Shown: piece by piece, positions 45,843 through 56,600 of the stretch
Position numbering within the stretch: the first letter of the stretch is position 1
How the letters are laid out: each line of letters starts with the position of its first letter
Assembly (NCBI RefSeq): GCF_011305415.1
Contig: NZ_JAANOQ010000003.1
Coordinates: forward strand, 1 to 64,000
Origin: Flavobacterium bernardetii
GTDB lineage: Bacteria; Bacteroidota; Bacteroidia; Flavobacteriales; Flavobacteriaceae
Direction: 5' to 3'
DNA: 64,000 bases
Position numbers and translations under genes: made by a program
Notes under the pieces: generated by a model
Told to the model about the DNA's origin: nothing
Seen by the model: the letters and a program-made list of their open reading frames with translations, nothing else
Databases searched by the model: none

Positions 45843-46084
45843 ATCTTATTTTTTGTTTAACAAATGTAATAAAAAATTAAACAAAAAATACTATCAGATT
45901 ACTATTTTTCTTATAGTGTTATAAGGAAAACATATGAAATACTGTTTTAACTTTTGAAAATGAGCAGGTTGGGTGTTTTTGAAAAAGTATTTTTCTACTA
46001 ATGTGATGTTTTCCATAGTGAGAAGTATGAAAAGAAAGATGAATTTTAGCTATTTTATTTTATGACAAAAAAAGCATTTTTGTT
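45843..46084. other. Intergenic region before tRNA-Pro
   Basis: About 240 AT-rich bases between divergent units. Apart from the folE -7 element I see no gene or RNA; it probably carries only the two promoters. Confidence 0.5.
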
Positions 46085-46113
46085 TTGTAGTTTTATAAAT
46101 TATACTATATTTG
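46085..46113 (+). promoter_or_regulatory. Bacteroidota-type promoter of tRNA-Pro
   Basis: TTG (46085-46087, in TTTTG), an 18-nt spacer, then TATATTTG (46106-46113), ending 12 nt before the tRNA. Confidence 0.85.
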
Positions 46114-46125
46114 CACTCGCATTCA

Positions 46126-46200
46126 CGGGGTGTAGCGTAGCCCGGTTATCGCGCCTGCTTTGGGAGCAGGAGGCCGCAGGTTCGAATCCTGCCACCCCGA
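46126..46200 (+). tRNA. tRNA-Pro (TGG)
   Basis: Complete cloverleaf. Acceptor CGGGGTG/CACCCCG with discriminator A, D stem GCGT/GCGC, anticodon stem CCTGC/GCAGG with loop TTTGGGA (anticodon TGG), T stem GCAGG/CCTGC with loop TTCGAAT. CCA is not encoded. Confidence 0.95.
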
Positions 46201-46201
46201 C

Positions 46202-46235
46202 AAAAGAGATTTTCGAAAGAGAGTCTCTTTTTTTA
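46202..46235 (+). terminator. Terminator after tRNA-Pro
   Basis: Stem AAAGAGA / TCTCTTT around a TTTTCGAAAG-type loop, followed by Ts. Confidence 0.75.
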
Positions 46236-46285
46236 TTTTAATTTGAATCTGATTTGTATCTTTGAATATCAAATTTTAAATTAAA

Positions 46286-46708
46286 ATGAAACACAACTTA
46301 TACGTATTATTACTTGTAACTACTTTATTTTCATGTACTTCAAAACCTAAAAAAGAAGATATAGCAAAGTTAAATGGCTATTGGGAAATTGAAAAAGTAG
46401 ATTTTCCTGATGGAAATAAGAAGGAATATCAAGTAAATGAGTTTATTGATTTTATTTCTGTAAAAGAAAATAAAGGGATTAGACAAAAAGTAGCACCACA
46501 ATTAGACGGATCCTTTTTGAAAGGAGCTTTACACGATGATATTAGAGTTGTGGATAGTGCGGATTGTTATTATATCAAAACAAAATCGAAATTTACAAAA
46601 TGGGAAGAAAAGATTGTTTCTGTTTCTGATGCCGAATTTGTTTTAGAAAATGAAGCTAAAATTGTATATCACTTTAAGAAATTCGTACCTTACGATAAAA
46701 GAAAATAA
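46286..46708 (+). CDS. Small lipoprotein of unknown function
   Basis: 140 residues. Lipobox TLFSC (Cys17). The beta-rich mature part begins LNGYWEIEKVDFPDGNKKEY and recalls small flavobacterial lipocalin-like lipoproteins. No catalytic motif. A -7 element TATCTTTG lies at 46257-46264. It runs into the DUF721 gene with a 1-nt gap, so the two form an operon. Confidence 0.82.
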   Translation: MKHNLYVLLLVTTLFSCTSKPKKEDIAKLNGYWEIEKVDFPDGNKKEYQVNEFIDFISVKENKGIRQKVAPQLDGSFLKGALHDDIRVVDSADCYYIKTKSKFTKWEEKIVSVSDAEFVLENEAKIVYHFKKFVPYDKRK

Positions 46709-46709
46709 G

Positions 46710-47003
46710 ATGAAGAGATTTAATGATGATTTTTCTATTGGTGATGTGATGAAAGAGTTTATGAATAAAAATAAACTTGAAGCGGGTTTGGATATTATAA
46801 ACGTGAAAGAAACGTGGTTTAAAATGATGGGTCCAGCCTTTAAAAATTATACCGAACAGATTGAATTGAGAAGACAAACATTATATGTACAATTGAATTC
46901 TTCGGTTGTTAAACAAGAATTAGAATATGGAAAATCGAAAATTATTAAAATGCTGAATGAAGAATTGGGCAAAGAGTTGATCAAAGAAATTGTGTTTAGA
47001 TAA
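46710..47003 (+). CDS. DUF721 domain protein
   Basis: 97 residues from ATG 46710 (MKRFNDDFSIGDVMKEFM), one nt past the lipoprotein stop. WFKMMGPAFKNYTEQIELRRQTLYVQLNSSVVKQELEYGKSKII is the DUF721 core. These small basic proteins are common in Bacteroidota, often near recF/gyrB, and have no settled role (a nucleic-acid-linked function has been suggested). An in-frame start upstream (46650) would overlap the lipoprotein and is not used. Confidence 0.87.
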   Translation: MKRFNDDFSIGDVMKEFMNKNKLEAGLDIINVKETWFKMMGPAFKNYTEQIELRRQTLYVQLNSSVVKQELEYGKSKIIKMLNEELGKELIKEIVFR

Positions 47004-47058
47004 AAGGCAAAAGGCAAAAGGGATAAGGCAAAAGGGATAAGGCAAAAGGCATAAGTAA
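47004..47058. repeat. Short-word repeat (AAAAGGCA / GGGATAAGGC)
   Basis: Overlapping 8-9 bp words AAAAGGCA, AAAAGGGATAAGGC repeat about five times directly after the DUF721 gene. Confidence 0.75.
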
Positions 47059-47090
47059 ATAGAAAAGACTAAAGAAATATATATAAAGAA

Positions 47091-47123
47091 AAAGGCGACT
47101 TGAAATTTCAAATCGCCTTTTTT
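47091..47123. terminator. Terminator after the DUF721 gene
   Basis: Long hairpin AAAGGCGA...TTGAAATTTCAA...TCGCCTTT with a T run, between convergent DUF721 (plus) and ndk (minus). Confidence 0.75.
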
Positions 47124-47168
47124 GTATTAATATCAATTGTTCTCTAAACAGGGACTGAGTACTTTTTA

Positions 47169-47588
47169 TTAGAATTGCTCTCTTCCAGCAAAGTGGAAAG
47201 CACCTTCGATAGCAGCATTTTCATCAGAATCTGAACCGTGAACAGCATTTTCTCCAATTGAAGTAGCATATTTTTTACGGATAGTTCCTTCAGCAGCATC
47301 TGCAGGGTTTGTAGCGCCAATTAAAGCTCTGAAATCTTCTACTGCGTTATCTTTTTCTAAGATAGCTGCAACGATTGGTCCACGAGTCATGAATTCTACT
47401 AATTCACCAAAGAAAGGTCTTTCAGAGTGAACTGCATAAAATTTCTGAGCGTCTGCAACAGTTAATTGTGTTAATTTCATTGAAACGATTCTGAAACCAC
47501 CTTCAGTAATCATGTTTAAAATTCCACCGATGTGTCCGTTTTCAACACCATCAGGCTTAATCATTGTAAATGTTCTATTTGTAGCCAT
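47169..47588 (-). CDS. ndk: Nucleoside diphosphate kinase
   Basis: 139 residues, normal length. [16 protein letters not shown] at the N-terminus, [13 protein letters not shown], and the phospho-His in [14 protein letters not shown]. It transfers the gamma phosphate between nucleoside tri- and diphosphates. A clear -33/-7 promoter lies upstream (next entry). Confidence 0.97.
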   Translation of the reverse strand: MATNRTFTMIKPDGVENGHIGGILNMITEGGFRIVSMKLTQLTVADAQKFYAVHSERPFFGELVEFMTRGPIVAAILEKDNAVEDFRALIGATNPADAAEGTIRKKYATSIGENAVHGSDSDENAAIEGAFHFAGREQF

Positions 47589-47605
47589 TTTTCTTATTTT
47601 TTTTG

Positions 47606-47635
47606 CAAAGGTAGTATTTAATTCTTTATTGCAAA
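47606..47635 (-). promoter_or_regulatory. Bacteroidota-type promoter of ndk
   Basis: On the minus strand: TTTG (47632-47635), an 18-nt spacer, then TACCTTTG (47606-47613), about 18 nt before the ndk start codon. Confidence 0.85.
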
Positions 47636-47650
47636 GCGGTTTATTGAAAA

Positions 47651-48475
47651 TTATTGAACAACAGTTTTTACAACACGAAAACCATAAAATTCATGAGTTT
47701 TCTTTGGATCAGTTGAAATTCTGTTTGCTGGACGAACATAGTTTGGTTGACTATCCCAAGAACCACCTCTTACACATTTCTTTTCACCACTTTCAGGTCC
47801 TTTTGGGTTTTTGCCATTTTCAATTTTGTAGTAATCTTTGTTATACCAATCCCAACACCATTCCCAAACGTTTCCTGTCATGTCGTATAAACCTAATTCA
47901 TTTTGTAATTTGCTACCCACAACGTGTGGTTTAGCATTACTATTTCCTTTATGCCAAGCAATTTCATCTAAAGTATTGCTTCCAGAATATTTAAATCCTT
48001 TTGATAATTTTCCACCTTTTGCTGCAAATTCCCATTCTGCTTCTGTTGGTAATCTGTAACCATTAGCTTCAAAATTACAAGCATAAAACGGACCATTCAT
48101 AGTATAAACTGGCGTTAATCCTTCTTTTTTACTTAACCAATTGCAATATGAAATTGCTTCTTCCCAAGTAATGTTGTTCATTGGTAATTTATCATTCCAT
48201 CCCCATTTTGGAGCTTTAGGCATTTTTATTTTTTTAGCTTTTGCGAATTGTTTCCATTCCCAAACAGTAACTTCAAATTTGCTAATTTCAAAAGTATTGA
48301 TAGTAACTTCATGCTTTTTTTGTTCATCTACTTCAGCTGTTCCATCTGAATCATTTGATCCCATAGAGTAATTTCCACCTTCTACTTTAATCATAGAAAA
48401 AGGAAGTGTTGTAAATGATAATAATGTTAATGTAATTAGTAGTGTTCCGGTAAGTAAAATTGTGATTTTTTTCAT
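47651..48475 (-). CDS. Secreted SUMF1/formylglycine-generating-like protein
   Basis: 274 residues. An N-terminal hydrophobic segment (about 6-26) acts as signal or anchor. The rest is a SUMF1 domain: [60 protein letters not shown] and [19 protein letters not shown]. It has the fold of sulfatase-modifying enzymes, but only one Cys is visible in the usual active-site region, so formylglycine formation is doubtful. Close relatives are often surface lipoproteins of the gliding machinery (GldJ/GldK); this one is shorter. Confidence 0.85.
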   Translation of the reverse strand: MKKITILLTGTLLITLTLLSFTTLPFSMIKVEGGNYSMGSNDSDGTAEVDEQKKHEVTINTFEISKFEVTVWEWKQFAKAKKIKMPKAPKWGWNDKLPMNNITWEEAISYCNWLSKKEGLTPVYTMNGPFYACNFEANGYRLPTEAEWEFAAKGGKLSKGFKYSGSNTLDEIAWHKGNSNAKPHVVGSKLQNELGLYDMTGNVWEWCWDWYNKDYYKIENGKNPKGPESGEKKCVRGGSWDSQPNYVRPANRISTDPKKTHEFYGFRVVKTVVQ

Positions 48476-48639
48476 GTTTTTTTTATGTAAATGTTAAATT
48501 TGGGTCATTTTTCTGAAGCAAATATATAATTTGACACAAATAAAACAACAAAAAAACAGATGAATTTTCATTATAGTCGATGAAATGCAGTTTATTTAAA
48601 AATCGAAGCTATTGTTTTAGGCTTAAAATTGCGAATACT

Positions 48640-50220
48640 TTAAATTTTAACTATTTTAAACTCGTGTTTTAATGGATTTGACAATAAAACAATATCATTT
48701 ATGAATTTTTTTGAATAAAACTCGCTGAAGTTGCTTTTTCGCTCTTGTAAACTACCTTTTGTAAATAATTGATTTTGAATAGTTGAAATTTGCTCTAGTT
48801 TATGAGAATGCATTCTTTTTTCCGCTTTAAGTAAGCGCTTTTCCAAATTTTCTAATCCTTTTATCTGTTTTGCTTCTTGAGCTTTAACGGCTCCTAAAAA
48901 TGATTTGTCGGTTCGCATGGCAATTTTTAGTAATTCTGAAAATTGTTTGTTTAATGCTTCTTTTTGCTCAGAGAAATCAATTTTGAAGTTAGATAATTCT
49001 TTAGTTTTTTGGTCAATTAATTCGTGTTGAGGTGAAAATAATTCGGACCAAGTTAAATGAAGTTTTTCTATCTTCTCTAGTTGTTTTTCAGTTGCGATTA
49101 CAAATGAATTTCGTACTATTAACATAGGAAAAGTAACATTTTGAACATTGAAATTGCTTTTTAATTCTAGCCAATAGGCAATTTCCCCTGCACCACCAAT
49201 ATAGGCTAAGTTAGGTAAAATCACTTCTTGATATAAAGGTCTTAAAATTACATTTGGACTAAATTTTTCTGGCGAATTTTTAAGTAATTCTAAGATTTCA
49301 CTTTCAGAAAATTCAATTTCCGTATTATTAATTTTATAAATGTTGTTTTCAAAAAGAATTCGTTCCCGTAAGTTATCTTCAATATAAAACAGATTTATTT
49401 CTCTTGGATTAACCTGAATTGCATATTCTTTTAATTGCTGAATCGTTTTTGAAACTGCATCAAAAGAATTTTGGTTTAGTAATTCATCTTTAATATATGG
49501 TGTGAAAAGGTTTTTTAACTTTCTATCATCACCATCAATAATGATTAAACCTTCAGCTGAAAATAATTCATTCGTAAGAAAACGAGTGGCTTCTGCTAAG
49601 TTAGAATGTTCTAAATATGATTTCTTAAATAATTCTTTTAAATATTCTGCAGTTGTACCAATACCAATTATTTCAGAGAATTCTTCAAAAACTTTATTTA
49701 AACCTTCTGTAGACAAACGGCCAACTGGACCAGAACTTTCTCTTTCCCATTTGATTTTTTTGTCTTTAAGATTAAAATGATTGATTTCTTCAAAATCGTG
49801 ATCTTCCGTTGCCATCCAATAAATTGGTACAAAATTACACTCAGAATATTTTGCTTTTAATTGTTTACATAAATTAATTGCAGAAGCAATTTTATATATA
49901 AAATAAGCCGGACCTGTAAATAAATTCAACTGATGTCCAGTAGTTATAGTAAATGTTTTTTCTGATTTTAGAAGTTCAATATTAGCTTGAGTTAACTCTG
50001 AAATGGGCAAGTTTGTATTTTGATTTTTTAAGGCATCAACTAAAGTAAAACGGTTTTCTAAACTATAGTTTTTTGCTTTTTCATCAATTTGTTCAGCGAA
50101 ATTTTCTAAAGTTGGAAAACGATGATAAAGTGATTGTATTTCGGGTTTTTTATCTAAATAATCTACAATTAGTTTAGAGAAATAACCCGAATTTTGATAC
50201 GTAATACAATCTGTTGGCAT
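48640..50220 (-). CDS. bshC: Bacillithiol biosynthesis cysteine-adding enzyme
   Basis: 526 residues, usual length for BshC. TTGHQLNLFTGPAYFIYKIASAINLC is the hallmark start of the HUP-fold core, followed by FVPIYWMATEDHDFEEINHF and LRPLYQEVILPNLAYIGGAGEIAYWLELK. A coiled-coil insertion with GLENLEKRLLKAEKRMHSHKL sits near the C-terminus. It joins cysteine to GlcN-malate in the last bacillithiol step, complementing BshB1 at 23434-24150. Confidence 0.95.
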   Translation of the reverse strand: MPTDCITYQNSGYFSKLIVDYLDKKPEIQSLYHRFPTLENFAEQIDEKAKNYSLENRFTLVDALKNQNTNLPISELTQANIELLKSEKTFTITTGHQLNLFTGPAYFIYKIASAINLCKQLKAKYSECNFVPIYWMATEDHDFEEINHFNLKDKKIKWERESSGPVGRLSTEGLNKVFEEFSEIIGIGTTAEYLKELFKKSYLEHSNLAEATRFLTNELFSAEGLIIIDGDDRKLKNLFTPYIKDELLNQNSFDAVSKTIQQLKEYAIQVNPREINLFYIEDNLRERILFENNIYKINNTEIEFSESEILELLKNSPEKFSPNVILRPLYQEVILPNLAYIGGAGEIAYWLELKSNFNVQNVTFPMLIVRNSFVIATEKQLEKIEKLHLTWSELFSPQHELIDQKTKELSNFKIDFSEQKEALNKQFSELLKIAMRTDKSFLGAVKAQEAKQIKGLENLEKRLLKAEKRMHSHKLEQISTIQNQLFTKGSLQERKSNFSEFYSKKFINDIVLLSNPLKHEFKIVKI

Positions 50221-50269
50221 AATTTTTTTTGTAAAAATAATTAAAAATCAGTCGCCGTATTATTTTTTA

Positions 50270-53200
50270 TTATCTTTTTAACGAAAAATGCCCTTTTAAT
50301 TCTTTTCCATTTTCTCTAGTAACCACAAACCAATAATCTGATGAAGGAACATCTTTGCCTAAATACTTTCCATCCCAACCCATAGAATTCATTCCTAAAT
50401 GTTTTAGTAATTTTCCATATCTGTCAAATATTTTAACAGCTAAATTGGGTTCGTTTTCAGAGAATTTTATTTTCCAATAATCGTTGTAACCATCACCATT
50501 TGGAGTAAAGAACTTCGGATACATTAATAAATAAAGTTCACCAGAAACCATTCCACAGCCATTTTTATCTCTAACAAAAACAGTGTATTCGCCAGCTTCT
50601 AAATTGTTAAAAACATTGCTGTCTTGAAAATCAATTCCGTTTAGTGAATATTCGTAATCACCTTGACTATTGTTGTGTAATATAACGGTAATGGTGTTGT
50701 TATTATCTGTCCAATCTGAACTAATAATTTCTTGAATTGTAGCAATATTAGAATTTACAACCGTAAAATTCTTAGTTGAAGTACAAGTTGTTGAACCATG
50801 ATTTTCAGTAACAACAACCGAATAATTCCCAGGTTGTGTGATGGTTATTTGTTGCGAAGTTTCTCCTGTAGACCAAGTGTACGAATCATAATTATTTCCT
50901 CCGTTTAACGTGATATTTCTTCCTTCGCATAAAGGTTCGATATCATTTATTGGGATAATTGGTTTAGAAACTAAGTCAAGTGTTAGTGTTACGATTTGAA
51001 AACAAGTATTTGGAGAAGCAATTCGAACATAAAAGGTGTTTGTTCCTAATACTAAATTGTAATTGGTACTATTAGTTATTTGTCCAGCTGAATTTTGACT
51101 TAAAGCATCATTATAACTGTTATAATAACTAAAAATATTTCCAGTTGATGAAATTAAGTTTGAGTTGTAAGTGTTCAAATTACTAATTTCTGTATTATCG
51201 TTTAAATTGTCACAAATAACCGTTGAGTAATTTGTTGCATTTAATGTATTTATTAAACTAATTGTCACCGCTAAACGATTCGCACTTACACAGCCGTTAA
51301 TGGTTTGAGTAGCGTAATAGGTTGTGTTGTTTGCCAATAATGTAGTATTAGCTAATGGAGTGGTGCTTGAAACTGAATTATACCAAACAACATTAGTTCC
51401 AGTAGCAATAATATCTGCAACTGTTGCATTTGCTGTAGAGCAAAAACTTTGATTTGTATTTCCTGATGGAGTAGGAGTGTTTTGGATTTGGACTAAAACA
51501 GGAACTCGATTACTTTCACAACTATTAATAGTTTGCGAAGCATAATAAGTTGTTCCATTCATTAATGCTGTTGTGTTAGGTAATAAGTTTCCGTTAGTTG
51601 GTGCATCATACCATTTTATATTTTGACCTGTAATTGCAATTGAATTTAAAGTTGCGTTTTGCTGAATACAAAACGTTTGTGGTGAGGTTATTATTGGTAA
51701 AGTGTCTGAAGTTATTGTAATGAATACAGGTGTTCTAGTGCTTTCACAACCATTTGTTGTTTGTGAAGCGTAGTAAGTTGTATTGTTTTGTATGATTGTA
51801 TTTAGTGGTAATTCAGTTAATGATGTATTTGAATTGTACCATTTAATGTTTTGCCCAGAAATGATAATGTCATTTAAACTTGTATTTTCCTTTTCACAAA
51901 AAGTTTGATTACTCGAAATTGGAGCAGTTGGACTTAGATTTATCGTTACAGTCACAGGTGTTCTTAAACTTTCAGGACAACTTCCATTTTGTCTTGAAAC
52001 ATAATATGTTTGACCATTTATTAATGAGGTTGAATTCGCTAATACAGTAATACTTGTTGCATCAATATACCAATTAAAATTATTAGAATTTGGTGTCAAA
52101 CTTGAAATTGTTGGATTTTGTAAAGAACAAAAAGTTTGGTTGTTAATTATAGAAGGAGTTGTTGAATCGCATTGACCAAGTTTTTGAATAAAACCATCTT
52201 GGTCTATAACCCCTCCAACTATTGTGTTTAATGAGTTTTGAGATATTGTTGAAGGGTCAAAATCACAATATCTATGGAATTCTCCTATCATATAACTATT
52301 GTTATTTATCACTTTTATCTTTTTTATATGCAATCCGCTACATATATCAGATGAACTTAATAAGGGTAATTGTTGGCCGAAAATTTTAATATTATCAAAA
52401 TTTCTGGTTGAGTCAAGTTTTAAGTAAAAAGCATTAAAATATGGTATAGAGTTTATTATATTAATATTGTTTGATGGGTCGAAATCTATAGTTCCAATAA
52501 CTATTCCACCAAAATAAAAATTTCCATTTTGATCAGTTGTAACTGCTAGAAATTCAGCATTACTTCCAGAAGGATTATAAAATTGTTTTACTTCTTGAAA
52601 ATCACCACTTAAATTTAAAAAAATAATATAACTATTGCTAGGTTGTACAGTATAGTTGTTTGATGAAGGGTCAACATCTACAAACTCATAGAAATTTTTT
52701 ATTCCTAAAATAATAATTTCGTTATTAGAAACATGAAAAGTTTCTAGCTGATGATTGTTGAAGTTTTTTTCCCAAATAATATTACCATTTGTATTATTAA
52801 TATTGTATAAAACATGATTTGCGTTACCATTATTACTAATTAAGAGATTAATGTCATTATCTGGTCTAACTATTAATTTGCTCGAGGTGGCAAAAATATT
52901 AAATTGTTTAATCCATGAATAACTACCATTATTATTTATTTTAAATAAATAGTTTCCAATTCCAGAAGAACTTAAATTGATATTAGAATTTATATTTATA
53001 GTACCAGTGAAATATCCACTTAATAGAAAATTATTTTGATTATCTAAATCAAATGAGTTAACATTTAAATTGTTGTTACTGCCATAATTTTGTGGAATAA
53101 TTATTGTTGATAATATTGTGCCATTTGGTGAAACCTTAAGTATGTTAATTTTTGTTTCAATTATATTTTGTGTGGTATTATATTCTGCTAAACTTATTAA

Positions 53201-53572
53201 TATATAAATGTTTCCATCTGTTCCAATTTTTACGTCTGTTGCATAATCACTTTTATGAGTACCAAAAGTAAGTCCCCAAACATAATTTCCGTTACTATCT
53301 GTTTTTATTAAATAAGTGCCCATAAATTGACTATGGTTAACATTCAAGTTATCAATAATTTGTTCTCCTGATAATGTAGGGTCGATATCAAATAATCTAG
53401 ACTCTGTATGTCCTAATGTATAAGTGTTTTCATTGTTGTCAACAGCAATACCTTCAACAAAATCATTATAAGGATTAGTGATTCCTTTTATTTGTCTCAC
53501 CCATTGAAAATCTTGTCCAAATCCAAATTGTGAAATAAAAAAAGTAAAAAGTAGGATAATTTTCTTTAACAT
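50270..53572 (-). CDS. Giant secreted protein with T9SS type B sorting domain (1)
   Basis: 1100 residues. Signal peptide ends SQFGFG-Q. The N-terminal half (about 20-460) is beta-propeller-like (NTYTLGHTES, NIYILISLAEY, NFYFGGIVIG). Four Ig-like repeats of about 75 residues follow, with phrases such as LLPNTTALMNGTTYYASQT. After a region of gap-filling repeats, PKFFTPNGDGYNDYWKIKF begins the gliding-motility-type C-terminal domain, ending ELKGHFSLKR. It is exported by T9SS and probably surface-exposed. The C-terminal ~85 residues are very similar to the neighbouring T9SS gene. Target unknown. Confidence 0.88.
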   Translation of the reverse strand: MLKKIILLFTFFISQFGFGQDFQWVRQIKGITNPYNDFVEGIAVDNNENTYTLGHTESRLFDIDPTLSGEQIIDNLNVNHSQFMGTYLIKTDSNGNYVWGLTFGTHKSDYATDVKIGTDGNIYILISLAEYNTTQNIIETKINILKVSPNGTILSTIIIPQNYGSNNNLNVNSFDLDNQNNFLLSGYFTGTININSNINLSSSGIGNYLFKINNNGSYSWIKQFNIFATSSKLIVRPDNDINLLISNNGNANHVLYNINNTNGNIIWEKNFNNHQLETFHVSNNEIIILGIKNFYEFVDVDPSSNNYTVQPSNSYIIFLNLSGDFQEVKQFYNPSGSNAEFLAVTTDQNGNFYFGGIVIGTIDFDPSNNINIINSIPYFNAFYLKLDSTRNFDNIKIFGQQLPLLSSSDICSGLHIKKIKVINNNSYMIGEFHRYCDFDPSTISQNSLNTIVGGVIDQDGFIQKLGQCDSTTPSIINNQTFCSLQNPTISSLTPNSNNFNWYIDATSITVLANSTSLINGQTYYVSRQNGSCPESLRTPVTVTINLSPTAPISSNQTFCEKENTSLNDIIISGQNIKWYNSNTSLTELPLNTIIQNNTTYYASQTTNGCESTRTPVFITITSDTLPIITSPQTFCIQQNATLNSIAITGQNIKWYDAPTNGNLLPNTTALMNGTTYYASQTINSCESNRVPVLVQIQNTPTPSGNTNQSFCSTANATVADIIATGTNVVWYNSVSSTTPLANTTLLANNTTYYATQTINGCVSANRLAVTISLINTLNATNYSTVICDNLNDNTEISNLNTYNSNLISSTGNIFSYYNSYNDALSQNSAGQITNSTNYNLVLGTNTFYVRIASPNTCFQIVTLTLDLVSKPIIPINDIEPLCEGRNITLNGGNNYDSYTWSTGETSQQITITQPGNYSVVVTENHGSTTCTSTKNFTVVNSNIATIQEIISSDWTDNNNTITVILHNNSQGDYEYSLNGIDFQDSNVFNNLEAGEYTVFVRDKNGCGMVSGELYLLMYPKFFTPNGDGYNDYWKIKFSENEPNLAVKIFDRYGKLLKHLGMNSMGWDGKYLGKDVPSSDYWFVVTRENGKELKGHFSLKR

Positions 53573-53698
53573 GTATTAAATTTTTTACAAAATTAATCTT
53601 TTTTCGCGATTTGCGATTAAATTATAAAGCCTTTTTTATTATCTAAAAAAGGCCTTATAAATTGCTTATAAATGATTTATTTTAAATATTAATTAATA

Positions 53699-56600
53699 CT
53701 ATCTAACTAACGAAAAATGTCCTTTAAGTTCTTTTCCATTTTCTCTTGTAACTACAAACCAATAATCAGTTGCTGGAACATCTATTCCTATGTATTTTCC
53801 ATCCCAACCTATAGAATTTGTTCCTAATTGTTTCATTAGTTTACCTTGTCTGTCAAATATTTTGATGGTAAGATTAGGTTCGTTTTCAGAGAATTTTATC
53901 TTCCAATAATCGTTATAACCATCACCATTAGGTGTGAAAAATTTAGGATGCATTAATAGATAAATATCGTCATTAACGGTTCCACAACCATGTTTGTCTC
54001 TCACGTAAATAGTATATTCTCCAAGATCTAAACCATAAAAAACATTACTATCTTGATAATCAATATCGTTAAGTGAATATTCATAATCTCCTAATCCAGT
54101 TACATTAACTGTAATTACATTGTTGTTATCTGTCCAATCTTGAGTTATGAATTTTTTAAATACCGCTGGATTTGATAGAATTACTGGAACCACTTCTGTT
54201 GTTGAGCATATTACGCTACCATGAGTTTCTGTAACAGTTAAACTGTAGTTTCCAGCTTGAGAAACGGTTATACTTGGAGTTGTTTCACCTGTTGACCAAG
54301 TGTATGAATCAAATATACCATTTTCAGTTAAAGTTACCGTAAAACCTTCACACAAATAATACTTGTCTTCTAAATTGATAACTGGAGTTTCTATTAAAGT
54401 CAAATCTAAATTCGCAATACTTGAACAACCATAAATATCTGTAACTACAACATAAAAAATCTTATTCACTACATTTAAGTTATACGTACTGAAATTAGTA
54501 ATTTGATCAGAAGCATTTTGTGTTAAAGCCCCGTTTTGAGTAGTGTAATAAGTAAAAGTATAATTGATTGGATTCGAAACTAAGAATGAGTTGAAACTTG
54601 AAAGGTTTGTGTTTTCATTATTATTGTTTTGATTGTCACAAATTAATGTCGCAAAATTGGTAACTACTGGTAAAGGTCTAAAAGTTGAAGAGATGAACAC
54701 ACTTCTATTGTAAGTATCACAATTTAGGTTTCTTCTTACTTTTAATTGTAAGCTTTCACCACCAACTAAATTTGTTAATACATTATTTGTAGACCAAGTT
54801 GCTCCTCCATCAAAACTATAAAAATCACCTGTTGTAGTAATTGTTACTGTTGCGTATTTATTACAGCCAGCTGGATCTATTGTGTAATCTGGATAAGAAT
54901 TTTCAAAGTTCACTAAATAAACATACAAGTTTGGAGAAGTACAACCTTGAGCGTTTCTAATTTTTATTAGATAACTTCCTGAAGTTAAATTGTTTAATGT
55001 GTTTGATGTTTGCCATGTTGTTCCTCCATCAAAACTATATTCTGAAGCAGGAGATGTAATGGTAATACTTCCTAAATTTGAACAATAGGGTGCATTAGAA
55101 GTATAAAGAGGAGCTGGTAAAAATTGACTATATAATACCACGCTATTGAAATTTGAGATACATCCGAACGTGTCTTTAGTTCTGATTTTATACGTACCAA
55201 TTGGTAAATTTGTTGCTACATTATTTGTTGTCCAAGTTACTCCGTCGTCAAAACTATACTCTGAAGCTACTGTAGTGATTGTGATAGTACCAAAAGCATC
55301 ACAATCAACTGGATCAACTGAAGAATACAATGGATAACTGCTTAAAAAGGAAACAATTTTTATTGGTGTACTATAAGAATAACAATTGTTTATGGTTCTA
55401 ATTATTACATTATATGTCCCAACTGATACATTTGTTAATGAGTTATTTGTTGTCCAAGTTGCACCATTATCAAAACTATATTCTGCTGCTGGTGAAGTAA
55501 TTGTAATGGTTCCTGTACTTGTAAAACAAGTTGGTTGAATAACATCAATTGTTGGAGAAACAGCTACAGTACTTGGTAAAATAGTTGCCGAAGCTGTAGA
55601 AATACATCCATCAGAATCTGTTATCGTTACGCTATAAGTTCCAATACTTGTTACGATTGCATCTTGCGTAGTTGCTCCATTTGACCAAAGATATGAAACA
55701 CCTAATGATGCTTTTAAAACCGTACTTCCACTACAAACATTTAATATTCCTGAAATAGTTGCCGAAGGATTTTTTACCACTAATTGAAAGGCCATTATCT
55801 TAAAACAAGTAGCGTCTTTAGTAATTCTTGCATATACAGTACCTGAATAACTTTCGTAATTTGTGAAAGTTATAATTGGATTTGTATTATTAAATGCATC
55901 ATTGTAATTCGTAAAATAACTTAAAGTTAAACCCGTTTGAGTTCCTATTATTTGAGAATCGACTAAAGGTAAATTGAAAAATTCTTTTCCATCATCATTA
56001 TTGTCACAAGCTTTTAAAACACCTGTTTGTAATGGTATGTCACAACCTGGAATACAATTTAAAAATGAAATATCCCATCCTGGATTTGCGTCACTGTCAC
56101 TTGCAGTATTAAAATTTGTTCCAGAACAATTGGTTTGTGTAATAGAATAATTAATTGTCACACCAACATTATAATTTCCAGTGGTAACATTTACTAAATT
56201 CGCTGCGGTTAATGGAAAACAAAACGTATTTGTAGTTAAGTTTAAAACACTTGGAGTTGTAGTAGTGTAAATAACATTATTTGAATTGTCATATACATTC
56301 AACGTAATTGAAGCAACATTAGCCGCAATTCCTCCAGAATTTGGTATGGTAAAACTTCCACAAACATCAATAGGTAATTGTGGACAAATTTTATAAAGTG
56401 GATCTAATTCAATACTACCTTGTAAATTCTCATTAGAACGATTCAAACATAAATCGTCAATAAAAGCATATCCAAAGTGACCATTAAGTCCACATCTTGC
56501 TGCTGTAAATTCTATAGTAAATTCTTCGTTATTTGGAATTGAAGTAATATCTAAACTACCAGCTTGCCAGTTTGGTGTGTATAAAACAATACTTCCAGCT